Origin: Spirochaetia bacterium
Lineage (GTDB): Bacteria; Spirochaetota; Spirochaetia; CADAEX01
Assembly (NCBI GenBank): GCA_017649605.1
Contig: JAGCGL010000043.1
Span: 1-43,034, forward strand
DNA length: 43,034 bases
Reading direction: 5' to 3'
Shown here: one piece after another, positions 8,445 through 16,594 of the stretch
How the letters are laid out: every line of letters begins with the position of its first letter
How positions within the stretch are numbered: the stretch's first letter is position 1
Made by a program: the position numbers and the translations under genes
Notes under the pieces: generated by a model
What the model saw: the letters and a program-made list of their open reading frames with translations, nothing else
Databases searched by the model: none
Told to the model about the DNA's origin: nothing

Positions 8445-9679
8445 GGAAAATCATCGAAAAGTGGTGCAGCACAAGTCTTATCCTTAAAATTTTTGTGGGC
8501 CTGGTTCTTGGCGCAGTTTTAGGACTTTTAGTTCCGAATGTCAGGGCAATAGGAATTTTAGGCGGCGTATTTGTCGGAGCACTTAAAGCAATTGCTCCGG
8601 TGCTGGTGTTTCTCCTGGTATGCAGCGCTCTTTCCAAGGCTCATTCCAATGTTGGAAGAAGATTCCGCTCTGTAATTATCCTCTATCTATCCAGCACCCT
8701 TATCGCTGCTATTGTTTCGGTATGCGCAAGCTTCCTTTTCCCGGTGACTATCTCCTTCGCTAAATCTGCGACAGCAAACCCGCCCCAGGGAATCTGGGAG
8801 GTGCTCAGGAACCTTATATTCAACATGGTCACAAACCCTGTTTCTTCCATCTCCAATGCAAACTACATGGGAGTTCTTTTCTGGGCTGTTGTTACAGGAT
8901 TGTGCCTCAAGAAGACTGCATCAGAGACTACTCTTAGGGTTATTGCCGAGCTTTCTGAATGCGCATCCCTTATAGTCCGCTGTGTCATCCAGTTTGCCCC
9001 ATTCGGTATCCTTGGTCTGGTATACGAGTCGGTGGCAGAGAGCGGCCTGAATATCTTTACAGAATATGGCTGGCTCCTGGTTGTGCTGGTAGGCAGTATG
9101 TTAGTTGTGGCTCTGGTTGTGAACCCTGTCATTGTGGCTGTAGCACTCCGCCGGAATCCTTATCCGCTGGTGTTCAAATGCCTTAAGGAGAGCGGTATAA
9201 CAGCATTCTTCACACGGAGCTCCGCAGCAAATATCCCTATCAATATGCAGCTGTGCGAGAGGCTTGGACTGGAGAGAGATTTCTACTCTGTCAGCATTCC
9301 TCTTGGCGCCACCATCAACATGGATGGAGCTGCAGTAACCATAACTGTAATGACATTGGCAGTTTGTAACACTATGGGAATTTCTGTCGATTTCCCGACC
9401 GCAATCCTCTTGAGCGTTCTGGCAACCTTGGGCGCATGCGGCGCATCCGGTGTGGCAGGTGGATCTCTGCTTCTTATTCCGCTGGCCTGCTCCCTCTTCG
9501 GTATCAGCAATGATGTCGCTATGCAGGCGGTTGGTGTAGGCTTTATCATCGGAGTAGTGCAAGACTCCGTGGAGACAGCACTCAACTCAAGCGGCGATGT
9601 CCTCTTCACTGCTACAGCAGAGTATCATGACAGGAAAAAAGCTGGAAAGCCAATGAACTTCCTGGGAAAATCAGAGTAA
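8441..9679 (+). CDS. sstT: Serine/threonine:Na+ symporter
   Basis: A 412-residue membrane protein of the dicarboxylate/amino acid:cation symporter (DAACS) family, closest to SstT, which imports serine and threonine with sodium. Eight or more hydrophobic segments are visible. The signature PLGATINMDGAAVT and the ARSSAANIP-type hairpin (here TRSSAANIPINMQ) are present. The start overlaps the purQ stop. The final codons (PMNFLGKSE, stop at 9677-9679) lie in a 32-bp sequence repeated at 14309-14340. The right-hand copy, next to pncC, also encodes MNFLGKSE-stop, so the ancestral sstT 3' end probably abutted pncC directly. Its substrate could be another small neutral amino acid. Confidence 0.9.
   Translation: MRKIIEKWCSTSLILKIFVGLVLGAVLGLLVPNVRAIGILGGVFVGALKAIAPVLVFLLVCSALSKAHSNVGRRFRSVIILYLSSTLIAAIVSVCASFLFPVTISFAKSATANPPQGIWEVLRNLIFNMVTNPVSSISNANYMGVLFWAVVTGLCLKKTASETTLRVIAELSECASLIVRCVIQFAPFGILGLVYESVAESGLNIFTEYGWLLVVLVGSMLVVALVVNPVIVAVALRRNPYPLVFKCLKESGITAFFTRSSAANIPINMQLCERLGLERDFYSVSIPLGATINMDGAAVTITVMTLAVCNTMGISVDFPTAILLSVLATLGACGASGVAGGSLLLIPLACSLFGISNDVAMQAVGVGFIIGVVQDSVETALNSSGDVLFTATAEYHDRKKAGKPMNFLGKSE
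9648..9679 (+). repeat. Left 32-bp direct repeat (sstT 3' end), att-like
   Basis: The last codons of sstT. 29 of 32 positions match the copy at 14309-14340. The three differences (CTG to TTA, GGA to GGG) are synonymous in the sstT frame. With the right copy it exactly brackets the A+T-rich gene at 9680-14317. Confidence 0.85.
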
Positions 9680-12600
9680 ATGGATTCAATTAAAGAAAAA
9701 GTCGAAAAAGAAGTTGAAAAAATAAGAAAAGCATATATAGATTCTGTTCATCGGTTAAATTCAGATAATGGGACGGCAGAGTCCTTTAGTAAAGATTATG
9801 CTGGTCGGCAGATTTATGAATTGCTCCAGAATGCGGAAGACCAAGTAAAAAGTGGCAATGGGGCTGTAAAAATTGTCTTATCTGGAAATAAGCTTACTGT
9901 TTATAATACTGGAGAACCATTCAGTGCAAAGGGATTTATCTCTATTCTATATGTTTGTGATAGTCCTAAAGAACATCTTACAGAAAAGACAATTGGTTAT
10001 AAAGGAATAGGATTCCGTTCTGTTCTTAACTGGACTGATGAAATTAAAATTACATCTGCAGGCCTTACACTTGAATTCTCTGAAAATATTGCAGAAGAGA
10101 CATACAATTCTATTCTAAGTCAGGTTGAGAACAGGGAAGAGTATGAACATGACTACAAGAAAACCTATAATTGCAAAGTCCCAGTATTAGTATGTCCCAA
10201 GATAAATTCTGCCCCCTCAAAATTAGATGGTTATGACACTGTCATTGAGTTTACATGTTTTGATACTGTAATAGCTAATGTAAAAGAACAGATAAATGAG
10301 TTGAAACCTGAAGTTTTACTATTCCTTAAGAAAATTAAAACTATTGAGTTGGAAATTGATGATGAAAAAAGAAAATTTATCAAAGATGATATTGGTAATT
10401 CAAAGAAGATATTAACTGTTGATTATTGTGGGACAAAAGAAAACGATGTATATGAGTATGATTTCTTTACAGAAGAGGGTGAATTTGAAGATAAGTATTA
10501 TGAAATAAGTATTGGATATGACCGAAAAAGAAAGACTTCCGGAGAAGTTCTTTATTCGTATTTCAAAACTAATGTTGAGATTTCTTTTCCAGCTTTTATA
10601 CATGCTACTTTTGAGTTGACTTCCAATAGAAACGAGTTATTGTCAAATAATAATTATAATGAGGAGCTGACAAAAAAACTTGCTTCTAAACTTGCTGAAA
10701 CAGCTGTAAAAATATCTCAGCTGGATATTGAAGAAGAACAAGCAACATATGAACCATTAAAACTTCTGTTGACAAACTCAATAGATTTTTCTTTACGACA
10801 ATATAATTTTGAGGAGTTGATAAACGATGCGATAAAAATCTCTCCTGTATTCCCAACAATTAAGAATACTTATATTTCATTGAAAGATGATCCTTTTTAT
10901 TCTGAAACTAGATTTGACCAGATATTATATCCAGGGACTTTCTCAACATTGTTGAAAAAAAGTGAAGATATAACTATTCAAAGATATATTATATCTGAAG
11001 CAAAATTGGATTTTTATGATAATGATCAATTTAGAAGTCTGTTAAATACAGATATTGCTGCTAGCCGTTATTCTTGTGAACAAAAATGTAAATTGATTAA
11101 GCTGATTATTCATTCGCCTAATATTTGTGGGAAAGGAATTACCCTTCTTGAGGACTTGGATGGAAATATTATTTCAAGCGATGATAATGTCTATGTCCAG
11201 CCATCAGCAACCGATAGATTTACTGCACCAAATTGGCCATGGCTAAAAGTGAAATTCTTGAATGAGGAAATGAGACAGATTCTTTTGGCTGGTATTGAAC
11301 AGTCCAGTATCGATAGTACTTTTAGAGATTTTAAACTGGTCCGTTATCGATTTAACACACTTATTGGAAAAATTATCAGTGATCTCAATAAGAATAAGAC
11401 AAGAGATAATGTATATGATGTATTGAAGTGGCTTTTCAATTTTTATTGCACTCCAAAATCTGAAACAGAAGAAACAGGAGAGCGTGATTTAGGAACAACT
11501 AAAATACCAGTTATTTGTCGAGAAAATAAGATTTCTTTAGCTAATGAAGCATATTTTGGCAGTGAATATGGGAATAAGATAGGGGAGAAAATAATATCTT
11601 CTTATGATAAAGAGCATTTCTTATTTTATGATTTATTTGGTTCTTCTGACAGGCAAATGGTTATTGGGTTTTATGAATGGATAGGTGTTGCTCATTTTCC
11701 TAGAATAGTTGAATATTCTATCGAAGATAGCAAAGAAAAAGAAAGATATTCAAATTTCAATTTCTATTCTTTAAATAGAGAATATCTGGGAGAGTATAGT
11801 AAAAATATTTTTTTCCACTATTATATTTTATCTTTAAAAGTTTTTTTCTTTGAACATTTTGAAGAGATAGTTCAGTCTGTAGATTTTTATGAAATTATTT
11901 GTTGGTTCTTATCAGATAAAACGGCTAAAGAATATATTGACTCTCCATATGAGGTTAATAAACAGTCAATTATGAAGTATAAAGGCCAAAGGGAGCGAAT
12001 TGAAAGAAATATATATTCAGACTCGTTGGCATCATTTGCAAGGTTCTTTTTAACAACAAAAAATTGGATACAAATTGACGGTAATTTCTTTGATGCTGGT
12101 CATTGCTGCCTTGAAGAAATAAAATTAAAAGGCGTTATTGAATCACCTAAAATAGATATTGAAAATATAAAAAAATATTGTCCATCAGTCTCAATAAGTG
12201 AAGTGAATGGATTATTAGGGAAAATAGGTATATCAGAATCATTTTCTGACTTGAAAACAGATGTAAAATATGAATTGCTCCTAAAACTTCCAGAATTGGA
12301 TAAAGAGTGCAAATATGGAAAGTCCATTTATAATAAGATGAAAGGAACTGCGAATAGAGTTCTTATGGAGGGAGGTCCAAATTATCATAAGTTTATTTCC
12401 GAAGGAAAAGTTCTTGTCTCAATAAATGATGAAAAAAAATATGTATCTGTAAAAGAGGCTAAATATACACCAAATAAATTATATGGTGAAAAAATACTTA
12501 AGGAACTTCCTATGCTTGTTTATGATTATAGACAAGGCAGAGTCAAAGATTTATTCGGTGTTGAATTATTAGGAGATATACATCCTACTATCTCAGACGA

Positions 12601-14317
12601 AATAATAAATCCTGAAGTGAATAAACAATTTGCTTCAAATTTTGAGGAATTTAAAGTATATGTATTAGCTTATAGATTAATCGCGAGTGGAGCAGGTACA
12701 GATTCTTTAAAGCTTAAGCGCCTTAATATTATTTTGGCTAATTCAATAAAAGTTAATTTCCCCATTGACGATGATGTGAGATCTGTCCAATTAGGTAATT
12801 ATGAAACGGTATATTTAAATGGTTCAGATGGTGAAAAAAACAGTATAGCTTATATAAAAATTCCAGATAATTGCTACTTGTATACTGAAATAGAAAATAA
12901 TCCGTACTTTGCAGATGCTGTTGCGGAGATTGTATCAACAGTATTGAATCTTAGTGGTGATTTAACTTTTTTCAGTTCTTTATTTTCTTCTTCTCATGAG
13001 CGGAGAAAAAACATTCTGATCAATACAAGGGGAGAAGAAATATTAGATTTCATTGAAAAGGCGAAAGAAAAGCTAAAAGTTGTTTTTGACAATAAACAGG
13101 AATTCTGGATTTCTGTAGCTAATGCTAAAAAAAATCATCTGCAAGATAATGCAACTGTAATTGATATTATTGATTCTTTAGGAATTGCAAATGACTGGGA
13201 GAATAAATTTAATTATGATAAAATTAATAGTCTTGAGAATATCCCATATTTGATTGACCTTTTTAATATACTTAATATAGACGTTGACGAGTATAATAGA
13301 CAAACTTCAGACAAAATAGATATAACTGAATACTATCAAAGAAAATTTAATAACTTAAAAACAGAATTGCAGGAAAAATATTTAATTTATATTTTTAATA
13401 AATATAAAACAGAAAAGAACTTCGAACAGTTCGAAAAAGATAAATATAATTATACTTCTTTTAGGATAAATATTAAAAATTCTGTCAAGGAAAGCATTGA
13501 AGTAAAATTTGAAGAGGCATTCGGTGTTACTTGCTCTGAATTGAGAAGTATAAAAGGGGATTCAGTAGATAATATTAAAGAAGAGAAGAAAAAGAATTAT
13601 CAAGATTATTCAAAACTGTTAAAAAAATATACTCCAGAAAGACTTGATTTATATTTATTATTTGATTGCTTGGATAAATTAGTAACTGAAGATGAAGATA
13701 AAGATCCAACTAAAGAAAAACCAAAAAAGTCTTTGAAGGAAATGGTTTCCGATGCTAAAAAACTTGCTGATCAACCTGATTATTTTCCAAATGTTCAGAC
13801 GGAAAAAGTTGATGTTTCAATAAAACATCAAGGAGGCAAAAGGGGACATATATTTGCTTCAGGGGGCAAGATAGGAAGTATAAATGATGCAAAAGAGGAG
13901 ATAGGGCTTGCAGGTGAAATAGCTGTATATAACGTTTTAAGTAAAAATTATTCAAAAGTTGAATGGTTGTCTGAGAATGCTGTAAAATATGGGTCATTAC
14001 TTCATGGTGATGATTCTCTTGGCTATGATATGGCGTATATAAATGAAGACAATGAAAGAATGATGGTTGAAGTAAAAGCGACTATAGGTAATCAAATAGA
14101 ATTTGAACTTTCAAATAACGAGCTTTCTGTTGCATTGGAGGATCCTAATCATTATGAAATTTTCTTTGTATTTATAAACCATAATAGTAAATCTAAGATT
14201 CTGAATCTTGGGAAATTATTTAAGTTTGATAATGAAAATGAATCTCCATTCAGTAACTCTAAATTTACAATTCTATATGACAAATATATAATTAGAGCAA
14301 AAGAAAAGAGCCAATGA
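9680..14317 (+). CDS. Large Bergerat-fold ATPase with C-terminal DUF3883 (NOV) nuclease-like domain
   Basis: A 1545-residue protein starting at ATG 9680, directly after the sstT stop (TAAATG), so it probably depends on translational coupling. Residues ~1-330 are a sacsin/NOV-type GHKL ATPase: N-box ELLQNAED (47-54), VYNTGEPFS (74-82), IGYKGIGFRS (105-114) and IHATFELTSNRNEL (307-320). The centre (~330-1380) is not recognised; its last part is charged and helical. Residues ~1405-1520 are DUF3883-like, with GLAGE (ending E1413), GYD (D1450) and VEVKAT (E1464, K1466), a D-ExK arrangement like PD-(D/E)xK nucleases. Base and codon use (AAA, GAA, AAT, ATA) is far more A+T-rich than every neighbour. 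Together with the flanking repeats this marks it as transferred. Such architectures are common in defence islands. A defence role is inferred; no integrase, methylase or helicase accompanies it. Confidence 0.85.
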   Translation: MDSIKEKVEKEVEKIRKAYIDSVHRLNSDNGTAESFSKDYAGRQIYELLQNAEDQVKSGNGAVKIVLSGNKLTVYNTGEPFSAKGFISILYVCDSPKEHLTEKTIGYKGIGFRSVLNWTDEIKITSAGLTLEFSENIAEETYNSILSQVENREEYEHDYKKTYNCKVPVLVCPKINSAPSKLDGYDTVIEFTCFDTVIANVKEQINELKPEVLLFLKKIKTIELEIDDEKRKFIKDDIGNSKKILTVDYCGTKENDVYEYDFFTEEGEFEDKYYEISIGYDRKRKTSGEVLYSYFKTNVEISFPAFIHATFELTSNRNELLSNNNYNEELTKKLASKLAETAVKISQLDIEEEQATYEPLKLLLTNSIDFSLRQYNFEELINDAIKISPVFPTIKNTYISLKDDPFYSETRFDQILYPGTFSTLLKKSEDITIQRYIISEAKLDFYDNDQFRSLLNTDIAASRYSCEQKCKLIKLIIHSPNICGKGITLLEDLDGNIISSDDNVYVQPSATDRFTAPNWPWLKVKFLNEEMRQILLAGIEQSSIDSTFRDFKLVRYRFNTLIGKIISDLNKNKTRDNVYDVLKWLFNFYCTPKSETEETGERDLGTTKIPVICRENKISLANEAYFGSEYGNKIGEKIISSYDKEHFLFYDLFGSSDRQMVIGFYEWIGVAHFPRIVEYSIEDSKEKERYSNFNFYSLNREYLGEYSKNIFFHYYILSLKVFFFEHFEEIVQSVDFYEIICWFLSDKTAKEYIDSPYEVNKQSIMKYKGQRERIERNIYSDSLASFARFFLTTKNWIQIDGNFFDAGHCCLEEIKLKGVIESPKIDIENIKKYCPSVSISEVNGLLGKIGISESFSDLKTDVKYELLLKLPELDKECKYGKSIYNKMKGTANRVLMEGGPNYHKFISEGKVLVSINDEKKYVSVKEAKYTPNKLYGEKILKELPMLVYDYRQGRVKDLFGVELLGDIHPTISDEIINPEVNKQFASNFEEFKVYVLAYRLIASGAGTDSLKLKRLNIILANSIKVNFPIDDDVRSVQLGNYETVYLNGSDGEKNSIAYIKIPDNCYLYTEIENNPYFADAVAEIVSTVLNLSGDLTFFSSLFSSSHERRKNILINTRGEEILDFIEKAKEKLKVVFDNKQEFWISVANAKKNHLQDNATVIDIIDSLGIANDWENKFNYDKINSLENIPYLIDLFNILNIDVDEYNRQTSDKIDITEYYQRKFNNLKTELQEKYLIYIFNKYKTEKNFEQFEKDKYNYTSFRINIKNSVKESIEVKFEEAFGVTCSELRSIKGDSVDNIKEEKKKNYQDYSKLLKKYTPERLDLYLLFDCLDKLVTEDEDKDPTKEKPKKSLKEMVSDAKKLADQPDYFPNVQTEKVDVSIKHQGGKRGHIFASGGKIGSINDAKEEIGLAGEIAVYNVLSKNYSKVEWLSENAVKYGSLLHGDDSLGYDMAYINEDNERMMVEVKATIGNQIEFELSNNELSVALEDPNHYEIFFVFINHNSKSKILNLGKLFKFDNENESPFSNSKFTILYDKYIIRAKEKSQ

Positions 14318-14340
14318 ACTTCTTAGGGAAATCAGAGTAA
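14309..14340 (+). repeat. Right 32-bp direct repeat duplicating the sstT 3' end
   Basis: Matches 9648-9679 at 29 of 32 positions and still spells MNFLGKSE-stop in the sstT frame. It contains the TGA stop of the inserted gene (14315-14317). On the other strand it contains the last codons and stop of pncC (14332-14340). Confidence 0.85.
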
Positions 14341-14826
14341 TCCGGTAAGTGTTTTTACTACTTCAAGTGCCACAGCAAGCTTGTAATCGAAACGGCTTTC
14401 CTGTGGCATTATTTTTGTGTGCTGATGTGTTAAAGCACCTTTGAAATCGATGGCAAAGAATACTTCTCCCGGAACAGAATCGCTGTTGGCAGGATCTAAG
14501 TTGCCCATGGAGCCGGTGACTCCGATTCCGATATCTGCACCGAATGCTTTGCGGCATGCAGTTGCCATTGCATCGGCAGTCTCCTGCGAGTAGACCCCAT
14601 ATTTTCCGATAATTTCAGGTGGCACTCCAGCCTTGATCTTCGCCTGGTTGGAGTAGGTGATATAAGCCCCCCTGATAATGGCAGAGGAACCCTCTGTGTC
14701 TGTGATCAGGGAGGCGATAAGCCCGGCGGTGCAGCTTTCCATGGTGGTGATTGAAAGGCTCTTCTCTATCAGAGCCTTTGTCAGAGCATTGTACTCCTCA
14801 TGTACCAGCTGCAACCGGGTTTTCAT
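14332..14826 (-). CDS. pncC: CinA C-terminal family nicotinamide-nucleotide amidohydrolase
   Basis: A 164-residue stand-alone CinA C-terminal domain, the PncC family. It deamidates nicotinamide mononucleotide to nicotinate mononucleotide in pyridine nucleotide recycling. Family motifs visible are TTMESCTAGLIASLIT, with the conserved Ser/Cys region, then YITYSNQAKIKAGV and IGVTGSMGNLDP followed by PGEVFFAI. The start lies one base after the GGGtGRT stop and has no clear ribosome site, so it is probably translated by coupling. Its last codons fall within the right-hand repeat of the inserted gene and overlap the ancestral sstT tail convergently. No terminator is visible between the converging genes. 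Confidence 0.88.
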   Translation of the reverse strand: MKTRLQLVHEEYNALTKALIEKSLSITTMESCTAGLIASLITDTEGSSAIIRGAYITYSNQAKIKAGVPPEIIGKYGVYSQETADAMATACRKAFGADIGIGVTGSMGNLDPANSDSVPGEVFFAIDFKGALTHQHTKIMPQESRFDYKLAVALEVVKTLTGLL

Positions 14827-14827
14827 A

Positions 14828-15829
14828 TTACTTGTTTATTGCCTCTGCGACTGCAACTGCAACTGCGACAGAAGCTCCTACCATAGGGTTGTTTCCCATT
14901 CCGATAAGACCCATCATCTCAACATGTGCAGGAACAGAGCTTGAGCCTGCGAACTGGGCGTCGGAATGCATTCTTCCCATGGTGTCGGTCATACCGTATG
15001 ATGCCGGGCCTGCAGCCATGTTGTCAGGATGCAGTGTCCGTCCTGTGCCGCCGCCCGATGCAACAGAGAAATATTTCTTTCCCTGCTCGACGCACTCCTT
15101 CTTATAGGTGCCTGCCACCGGATGCTGGAACCGTGTAGGGTTGGTGGAGTTTCCTGTGATTGAGATATCGACACCCTCTTTATGCATTACAGCGACCCCT
15201 TCCCGCACATCATCTACACCGTAGCATTTAACTTTTGCACGGTCGCCGTCTGAGTATGGAATCTCTTTGACAACTTCAAGCTTTCCTGTGTAGTAGTCGA
15301 ACTTTGTCTGCACATAGGTGAAGCCATTGATTCTGCTTATGATCTGTGCCGCATCCTTTCCAAGGCCATTCAGGATTACGCGGAGCGGAGTCTTCCGTGC
15401 CCGGTTCGCGCTCTTTGCAATTCCGATAGCTCCCTCTGCGGCTGCAAAGGATTCGTGGCCTGCCAGGAATGCGAAGCACTTGGTCTCGTCCGACAGGAGC
15501 ATAGCAGCCAGGTTTCCATGTCCAAGGCCAACCTTGCGGTCGTCTGCTACAGAGCCTGGAATACAGAATGACTGTAATCCTTCGCCCAATGATTTTGCAA
15601 CATCGTATGCAGTTTTATCGCCTTTCTTTATAGCAATTGCTGCGCCCACAGTGTAGGCCCACTTTGCGTTCTCGAAGCAGATAGGCTGGATTCCCTCTAC
15701 AATCTTTGGAACATCAAGACCTTTCTCTTCGCAGATCTTCTTGCATTCCTCGATGGAGGAGATGCCGTATTTCCCGATAGCCTTGAGGATCTGAGCCTCG
15801 CGGCGTTCATAGCTTTCAAACAGTGCCAT
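14828..15829 (-). CDS. GGGtGRT protein family
   Basis: A 333-residue protein of the family named after its GGGTGRT motif, here residues 259-265 in ASGGGTGRTLHPDN. Other glycine-rich conserved stretches are GLGHGNLAAMLLSDE and FLAGHESFAAAEGA. Function is not established. The family is found mainly in anaerobes beside a NifU-like scaffold, as here, where the scaffold gene sits 3 nt upstream. The ribosome site AAGGAG is formed by the last codons of the scaffold gene, so translation of the two is linked. The C-terminus is unusually valine/alanine-rich (ASVAVAVAVAEAINK). A role with iron-sulfur chemistry is a reasonable inference from the pairing only. Confidence 0.9.
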   Translation of the reverse strand: MALFESYERREAQILKAIGKYGISSIEECKKICEEKGLDVPKIVEGIQPICFENAKWAYTVGAAIAIKKGDKTAYDVAKSLGEGLQSFCIPGSVADDRKVGLGHGNLAAMLLSDETKCFAFLAGHESFAAAEGAIGIAKSANRARKTPLRVILNGLGKDAAQIISRINGFTYVQTKFDYYTGKLEVVKEIPYSDGDRAKVKCYGVDDVREGVAVMHKEGVDISITGNSTNPTRFQHPVAGTYKKECVEQGKKYFSVASGGGTGRTLHPDNMAAGPASYGMTDTMGRMHSDAQFAGSSSVPAHVEMMGLIGMGNNPMVGASVAVAVAVAEAINK

Positions 15830-15832
15830 ATC

Positions 15833-16534
15833 TCACTCCTTCCGTGGGTCTATCAGCTTAACAGCACCCTGCTCAGGTGTGGTCCGTCCATACTGTCCCC
15901 GTGCCTTGTCCATAGCTGTATTGGGGTCGTCGCCCTTCTTGATGAAGTCCATCATCTTGCCGAAGTTTATGAACTTGTAGCCGATGATCGCGCCATCCTT
16001 GTCCACAGCAACTTTCTCCACATAGCCTTCTGCCATCTCGAGGTAGCGAGGGCCTGTCTTGAGTGTCGAGAACATAGTTCCCACCTGGCTCCGGAGTCCT
16101 TTGCCCAGGTCCTCAAGGGATGCGCCTACCACCAGGCCACCTTCTGAGAATGCAGACTGGGACCGGCCATATACGATCTGGAGGAAAAGCTCCCTCATCG
16201 CAGTGTTGATCGCATCGCATACCAGGTCGGTGTTGAGGGCCTCAAGCAGTGTCTTGCCGATAAGGATCTCGCTGGCCATTGCGGCGGAGTGGGTCATGCC
16301 GGAGCAGCCGATAGTCTCAACCAGAGCTTCCTGGATAATGCCATCCTTCACGTTGAGTGTAAGCTTGCAGGCTCCCTGCTGAGGGGCACACCAGCCGATT
16401 CCATGTGTAAAGCCTGAAATATCTTTTATCTCTTTTACCTGAACCCATTTTCCTTCCTCAGGAATCGGGGCAGGACCATGATAGGCAGCTTTTGCCAATG
16501 GACACATGTGTTCCACTTCTGCCGAATAAACCAT
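15833..16534 (-). CDS. NifU-like iron-sulfur cluster assembly scaffold
   Basis: A 233-residue protein with an IscU/NifU N-terminal-type fold, the usual partner of GGGtGRT proteins. Candidate cluster-ligand cysteines are visible in HMCPLAK, GIGWCAPQQGACKL, ETIGCSGM and DLVCDAIN. It is longer than IscU, with a C-terminal extension after about residue 140 (VVGASLEDLGKGLRSQVGTM onward). It heads a three-gene run with GGGtGRT and pncC. The start has a strong AGAGGAG site, and a TATAAT lies just upstream on the minus strand with no good -35. Its likely role is to hold or transfer a cluster to a client, perhaps the GGGtGRT protein; this is inferred from context. Confidence 0.82.
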   Translation of the reverse strand: MVYSAEVEHMCPLAKAAYHGPAPIPEEGKWVQVKEIKDISGFTHGIGWCAPQQGACKLTLNVKDGIIQEALVETIGCSGMTHSAAMASEILIGKTLLEALNTDLVCDAINTAMRELFLQIVYGRSQSAFSEGGLVVGASLEDLGKGLRSQVGTMFSTLKTGPRYLEMAEGYVEKVAVDKDGAIIGYKFINFGKMMDFIKKGDDPNTAMDKARGQYGRTTPEQGAVKLIDPRKE

Positions 16535-16594
16535 AGTTTATCTCCTCTAAAGCGTTTTTTTTATTATATGCTATTATGGAAAAAAACTCCACAT

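Noticed and set aside
9680..14317. Transposon or phage origin of the insert as a complete element
   Set aside because: I find no transposase, integrase, terminal inverted repeats or phage genes between the repeats, only the one coding frame. A mobile origin can be inferred only from the repeats and base composition.
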